Shown: positions 60,793 through 64,000 of the stretch, in pieces
Position numbering within the stretch: position 1 is the first letter of the stretch
Layout: every line of letters begins with the position of its first letter
NCBI GenBank assembly: GCA_021816455.1
Contig: JAKAXU010000008.1
Coordinates: forward strand, 24,686-88,685
Direction: 5' to 3'
DNA length: 64,000 nucleotides
Origin: Acidobacteriota bacterium
GTDB lineage: Bacteria; Acidobacteriota; Terriglobia; Terriglobales; Acidobacteriaceae
Notes under the pieces: model-generated
Told to the model about the DNA's origin: nothing
Seen by the model: the letters and a program-made list of their open reading frames with translations, nothing else
Database searches by the model: none
Program-made: the position numbers and the translations under genes

Positions 60793-61848
60793 ATGGCAAC
60801 AGCAACAGCCACACCCGCGGGCGCTCCCACGCCCAAAGTCAATCGCATCGGCCTTCCCGTCATCGAGTACCGCGGCGGCAAGACCACACTCTGCGCCGGC
60901 TGCGGACATAACGCCATCTCCGAGCGCATCGTCGATGCTCTCTTTGAGATGGGCATCCAGCCGGAGCGGGTAATGAAGCTCTCCGGCATCGGTTGTTCCT
61001 CGAAAAGCCCTGCCTACTTCCTCAGCCGCGCGCACAGCTTTAACAGCGTGCATGGACGTATGCCCTCGGTTGCCACCGGCGCCGTCATGGCCAACCACAC
61101 GATGATGGCCCTTGGTGTCTCCGGCGACGGCGATACCGCCTCGATCGGCATGGGGCAGTTCGTCCACATGATGCGCCGCAATCTGCCGATGATTTACATC
61201 ATCGAGGACAACGGCGTCTACGGGCTGACCAAAGGCCAGTTCTCCGCAACGGCCGACCTTGGCTCGAAGCTGAAGACCGGCGTCATCAACGATCTGCCGC
61301 CCATTGACACCTGCGCCATGGCTATCCAGCTTGGCGCCACCTTCGTCGGGCGCTCCTTCTCCGGCGACAAGAAGCAGTTGCTGTCCATGCTCAAGGCGGC
61401 CATCGCCCACAAGGGTACCGTCATGCTCGATGTCATCAGCCCCTGCGTCACCTTCAACGATCACGAAGGCTCGACCAAGAGCTACAAGTTCATGCAGGAG
61501 CACGACGAACCGATCAACGAGCTTGGCTTCGTCCCCAGCTTTGAAGAGATCGATGTTGAATATGACGCAGGAACCACAATCGATGTTCGGCTCCACGATG
61601 GATCGAGCCTGCGCCTGCGCAAGCTGCGCGAAGACTTCGACCCCACCGACAAGGTTGGCTCCGTGCGCACGCTGATGGAAGCCCACGAAAACGGAGAAGT
61701 GCTGACCGGCGTCTTCTACATCAATCCGGAGAAGCCCACTTTCATCGACCAGCTGAATCTCGTGGATCAGCCTCTGGGCACCCTGCCTGAGTCGGTGACC
61801 AAACCATCCCAGGAAGCCCTCCAAAAGGCTATGGCCAGCCTCCAGTAA
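60793..61848 (+). CDS. korB: 2-oxoacid:ferredoxin oxidoreductase, beta subunit
   Basis: 351 residues starting three bases after korA. TPP-binding motif GVSGDGDTASIG and EDNGVYGLTKGQ, plus cluster cysteines in TLCAGCGHN and LSGIGCSSK, show the beta subunit. PCVTFNDHEGSTKSYKF is typical of KorB. A terminator follows. Confidence 0.93.
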   Translation: MATATATPAGAPTPKVNRIGLPVIEYRGGKTTLCAGCGHNAISERIVDALFEMGIQPERVMKLSGIGCSSKSPAYFLSRAHSFNSVHGRMPSVATGAVMANHTMMALGVSGDGDTASIGMGQFVHMMRRNLPMIYIIEDNGVYGLTKGQFSATADLGSKLKTGVINDLPPIDTCAMAIQLGATFVGRSFSGDKKQLLSMLKAAIAHKGTVMLDVISPCVTFNDHEGSTKSYKFMQEHDEPINELGFVPSFEEIDVEYDAGTTIDVRLHDGSSLRLRKLREDFDPTDKVGSVRTLMEAHENGEVLTGVFYINPEKPTFIDQLNLVDQPLGTLPESVTKPSQEALQKAMASLQ

Positions 61849-61894
61849 CCGTATGGCTCGTCCTGAATCAGCAACCAATTTCATGTAGTCCAAA

Positions 61895-61930
61895 GCGGCC
61901 ACGCACATCCAGCGTGGCCGCTGCAGTTTT
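61895..61930 (+). terminator. Rho-independent terminator after korB
   Basis: GCGGCCACGC pairs with GCGTGGCCGC over a seven-base loop, then TGCAGTTTT. Confidence 0.82.
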
Positions 61931-62159
61931 CAGGCTGATCACTTCAGCGGTGCAACACAAAAATATCGCTGGTACAAATTACCGAGCAGGCCAAATCCAT
62001 AAAAAATATTAGGTGGTCACTGCTGTCCGGTTTAATTTGAACTTGTGTCCGACAAGCCTTGTGCGATGTTTGGTTTACAGCGGTTTGGCGGTGTCCACGA
62101 TTTGAATTGCCTGGCTCTTCTTTGCGATGCTTTCGGGATTCGACGACCGGGAGCGCCGC

Positions 62160-62441
62160 ATGAACGTGGGCAAGACGCTGTTTGCACAGGTGATGGAGTT
62201 TGTACCGTGGAAGACGTTTGGACGCATCATCGAGCGGCACAAGAGCGATGCGGGAGTGCGCACCCTGGGCTGTGCCGAACTGTTTCGCATCATGGCCTTT
62301 TCCCAACTCACATGGCGCGAGTCTTTGCGCGACATCGAGGTCTGTCTCCAAGCCAACCACGCCAAGCTGTTTCACATGGGCATCGCCGCGCCATGGAAAG
62401 ACAAAGGCTATTGGATGGGCCAACAGCCTTCATCTGGATGA
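62160..62441 (+). pseudogene. Truncated IS4-type transposase (DUF4372 N-terminus)
   Basis: MNVGKTLFAQVMEFVPWKTF at the start, then CAELFRIMAFSQLTWRESLRDIEVCL and HAKLFHMGI, are the DUF4372 N-terminal part of IS4-family transposases. About 75 residues remain; the DDE core is missing, and the last residues come from the junction. The left flank (about 62003-62040, CTGCTGTCCGG) may be the IS end. Confidence 0.72.
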
Positions 62442-62481
62442 AGGGCACGAGAGGCGCGAAATCAAGGAGCGGGCCATCTGC

Positions 62482-63042
62482 TCAGGCCGGTTGAGAATAG
62501 GGCGCGGTGGAACGCGCGTTGCGCAACGCGATTGCCCACCACTTCAATCGGTCAAGGAGAGTGTCCATATTGCGGCAGGCTCTGTCTGGGTTCCGAAGCA
62601 CGCCTGACTCGTCGAATTGCTCCCAAGCTGTCTGGAAGCTGACGGAATCGCGGATGGTTACAGCATGCAGTTCGGCAAACACCAGGCGCAACTGCTCTAC
62701 CGCTCGCAATCCGCCGGAGACTCCGCCATAGGAGACAAAGGCAACCGGCTTGGCTTGCCATTCGGCGTTGACCGAATCGATGAACTCCTTCAGAGGCGCC
62801 GGATAGCCATGGTTATATTCCGGGGTCACGACAACAAAAGCATCTGCCTGCCCCAGCGCCTGCTGCAAAGGCTTCCATGCCCGGCCCTCAATCCCGTTGG
62901 ACTGCGCAGCAGGGTCGATGACCTCAGGCAGGAATTGTCCGCTGGCAGCGATTTGCTCCACGGCCCACCGGACGACGGTGTCGCAAAACCTTCCTGGACG
63001 AGTGCTGCCAAAGATCACCGCGACTCGAATGTGCTCACTCAT
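62482..63042 (-). CDS. NADPH-dependent FMN reductase
   Basis: 186 residues with a flavodoxin-like fold: [20 protein letters not shown] at the N-terminus and [20 protein letters not shown] at about 70-90. It is divergent from the SoxR gene, and a SoxR box lies between them. It probably reduces FMN or quinones under oxidative stress. Confidence 0.9.
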   Translation of the reverse strand: MSEHIRVAVIFGSTRPGRFCDTVVRWAVEQIAASGQFLPEVIDPAAQSNGIEGRAWKPLQQALGQADAFVVVTPEYNHGYPAPLKEFIDSVNAEWQAKPVAFVSYGGVSGGLRAVEQLRLVFAELHAVTIRDSVSFQTAWEQFDESGVLRNPDRACRNMDTLLDRLKWWAIALRNARSTAPYSQPA

Positions 63043-63081
63043 GCTTCCTCCCGAACCCTATATGAGAAGGGCTCTATCCTG

Positions 63082-63112
63082 ACCGTAATACTTCAAGTAA
63101 ACTTGAGGTCAA
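63082..63112 (-). promoter_or_regulatory. SoxR-controlled promoter of the FMN reductase gene
   Basis: The palindrome CTTCAAGT-AA-ACTTGAGG (63091-63108) matches the E. coli soxS operator. On the minus strand TTGACC is followed by a 19-base spacer containing the box and TACGGT, the long spacer typical of MerR-family promoters. Confidence 0.72.
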
Positions 63113-63120
63113 GAGGGGTT

Positions 63121-63606
63121 ATGGAAAATCTCAAACCGAAACGTATCTCTCTTGAACTCTCAGTCGGCGAGGTTGCCAAGCGCAGCGGAGTGGCGGTTTC
63201 CACCCTGCACTTTTACGAGTCAGAGGGATTGATCAGCAGCTGGCGCAACGAGGGGAATCAGCGCCGCTATGCTCGCGAAGTGCTGCGACGCGTGGCCGTG
63301 ATCAAGGTCGCTCAGCGGTCGGGCATCCCGTTAGCTTCAATCCGAAGGGCGCTTGAGGCGCTGCCGAACAAGCGCACACCCACCGCAGACGACTGGGGAA
63401 AGCTGTCGAAGTTGTGGAAGGAAGAATTGAATGATCGTATCGGGCGCCTGATCCGGCTTCGTGATCAACTCGACAGGTGCATCGGGTGCGGCTGCCTGAC
63501 ACTGGGCGTTTGCCCGCTGCGCAATCCGTGGGACAAGCTGTCAGAACAGGGTCCGGGCCCCCGCTTGCTTGATCCTGAATGTGGAGATTACACGACGCAC
63601 ATGTGA
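63121..63606 (+). CDS. soxR: Redox-sensing regulator SoxR
   Basis: 161 residues from ATG 63121. The MerR-type helix-turn-helix ([20 protein letters not shown]) is followed by a dimer helix and the [2Fe-2S] cysteines C120, C123, C125 and C131 ([12 protein letters not shown]). Oxidation of the cluster activates target promoters. Its own start lies next to the box. Confidence 0.93.
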   Translation: MENLKPKRISLELSVGEVAKRSGVAVSTLHFYESEGLISSWRNEGNQRRYAREVLRRVAVIKVAQRSGIPLASIRRALEALPNKRTPTADDWGKLSKLWKEELNDRIGRLIRLRDQLDRCIGCGCLTLGVCPLRNPWDKLSEQGPGPRLLDPECGDYTTHM

Positions 63607-63933
63607 TCGAAGCTAAGGTTGTTGGCGCCGCAATGCTTCAAGGGGTACAAGATCGTCAAGTCAGTCATTCAGGTTGCTCATTCAGGTCGCTCTTCAAGGC
63701 TGCTCTTCACGGGGCCGGTTCGTATCGGCAAGTCTTTGGGGCGGGTGGCACAGGTCTGAGTCGATAGAAAAGAGTGGGTGGCTCCATTGCTGTCCAAAAT
63801 AGCAGATAGCTCATCACGTCTGCCTGACGCGCAAAGCGGCTGATCCCCGCTGCTCTGGAGTAGGTTCCTGATCAGTATTGCTCCGGGCAAGGCCATTATT
63901 TTCTGAGGAACGTATAGGTGATTGACTGGAGGT
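63607..63933. other. Intergenic region before an IS66-type element
   Basis: No gene was seen. The right half may hold the left end of the following IS, but I could not fix an inverted repeat. Confidence 0.35.
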
Positions 63934-64000
63934 ATGAAAGAGTCAGTCAGCACTTTTCCAGTTAAGCGTCGGCGGCGCAGCTCTGCTGAGGTTGCGGCAT
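63934..64000 (+). CDS. IS66 TnpA-like protein (start only, cut by window edge)
   Basis: 22 codons, MKESVSTFPVKRRRRSSAEV and AA, after GGAGG. The basic head and SSAEVAA match the start of IS66-family TnpA proteins. The rest lies beyond the window. Confidence 0.5.
   Translation, partial: MKESVSTFPVKRRRRSSAEVAA

Noticed and set aside
59995..61908. Long minus-strand frame of 637 codons opposite korAB
   Set aside because: It is antisense to two clear genes. Open antisense frames are common in GC-rich coding DNA.
63660..63720. Short direct repeats TCATTCAGGT / GCTCTTCA
   Set aside because: Too short and irregular to assign to an IS end or operator.

Overview
The window is two joined pieces of a moderately GC-rich bacterial chromosome. 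I infer an acidobacterium (Terriglobia-like: Granulicella, Edaphobacter, Terriglobus and relatives). The reasons are the fused rhamnulose-phosphate aldolase/dehydrogenase, the GH78 enzyme, the IS types and the protein flavour. No rRNA gene is present to confirm this.

Bases 1 to about 37,650 are the right-hand part of an integrative and conjugative element (ICE). It is inserted at the 3' end of a tRNA-Asn gene (37615-37689, minus strand), with a tyrosine integrase next to the tRNA and an AlpA-like DNA-binding protein behind it. The left end lies outside the window. Nearly all ICE genes are on the minus strand. Read in the direction of transcription they are: integrase; AlpA-like protein; an operon with a small membrane protein, a MoxR AAA ATPase, VirB1, VirB9 and VirB10; a 36-bp minisatellite; the main transfer operon (three pilin-like proteins, VirB3, VirB4, two VirB5/TrbJ-like proteins, VirB6 and VirB8, ending in an 859-residue protein and a terminator); a second VirB9-like protein and the VirD4/TraG coupling ATPase; a replication-relaxation-like protein; a DNA-processing block (archaeo-eukaryotic primase, SSB, Rad52-like annealing protein); a sulfite-exporter-type permease next to a broken transposase; an adenine methyltransferase-like protein; a PIN toxin-antitoxin pair; and an SNF2 helicase cut by the window edge.

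The most interesting gene is 18722-21301. It carries the R-x-P-x5-D and GGDxDxD signatures of the two-barrel RNA polymerases (eukaryotic QDE-1-type RNA-dependent RNA polymerases, phage YonO, and the NADFDGD loop of RpoC). It closes the conjugation operon. A polymerase-like protein made with the transfer apparatus, in an element that also has its own primase, SSB, annealing protein and SNF2 helicase, would be a new combination if confirmed.

Bases 37,690 to 64,000 are ordinary chromosome: quinolinate synthase (nadA), class II aldolase (fba), a YetF-like membrane protein, a MASE1-PAS-GGDEF cyclase, an FtsB/DivIC-like protein, phosphoglucomutase/phosphomannomutase, and a HAD hydrolase. Then comes a full L-rhamnose module: fused aldolase-dehydrogenase, kinase, a regulator with an IclR-type DNA-binding domain joined to a sugar-binding domain, the RhaT symporter, rhamnose isomerase, and a secreted alpha-L-rhamnosidase. 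A DapA-family enzyme and 2-oxoacid:ferredoxin oxidoreductase (korAB) follow. The right end is a mobile-element scar: a truncated IS4-type transposase, a SoxR regulator divergent from an FMN reductase with a clear SoxR box, and the start of an IS66-type element.
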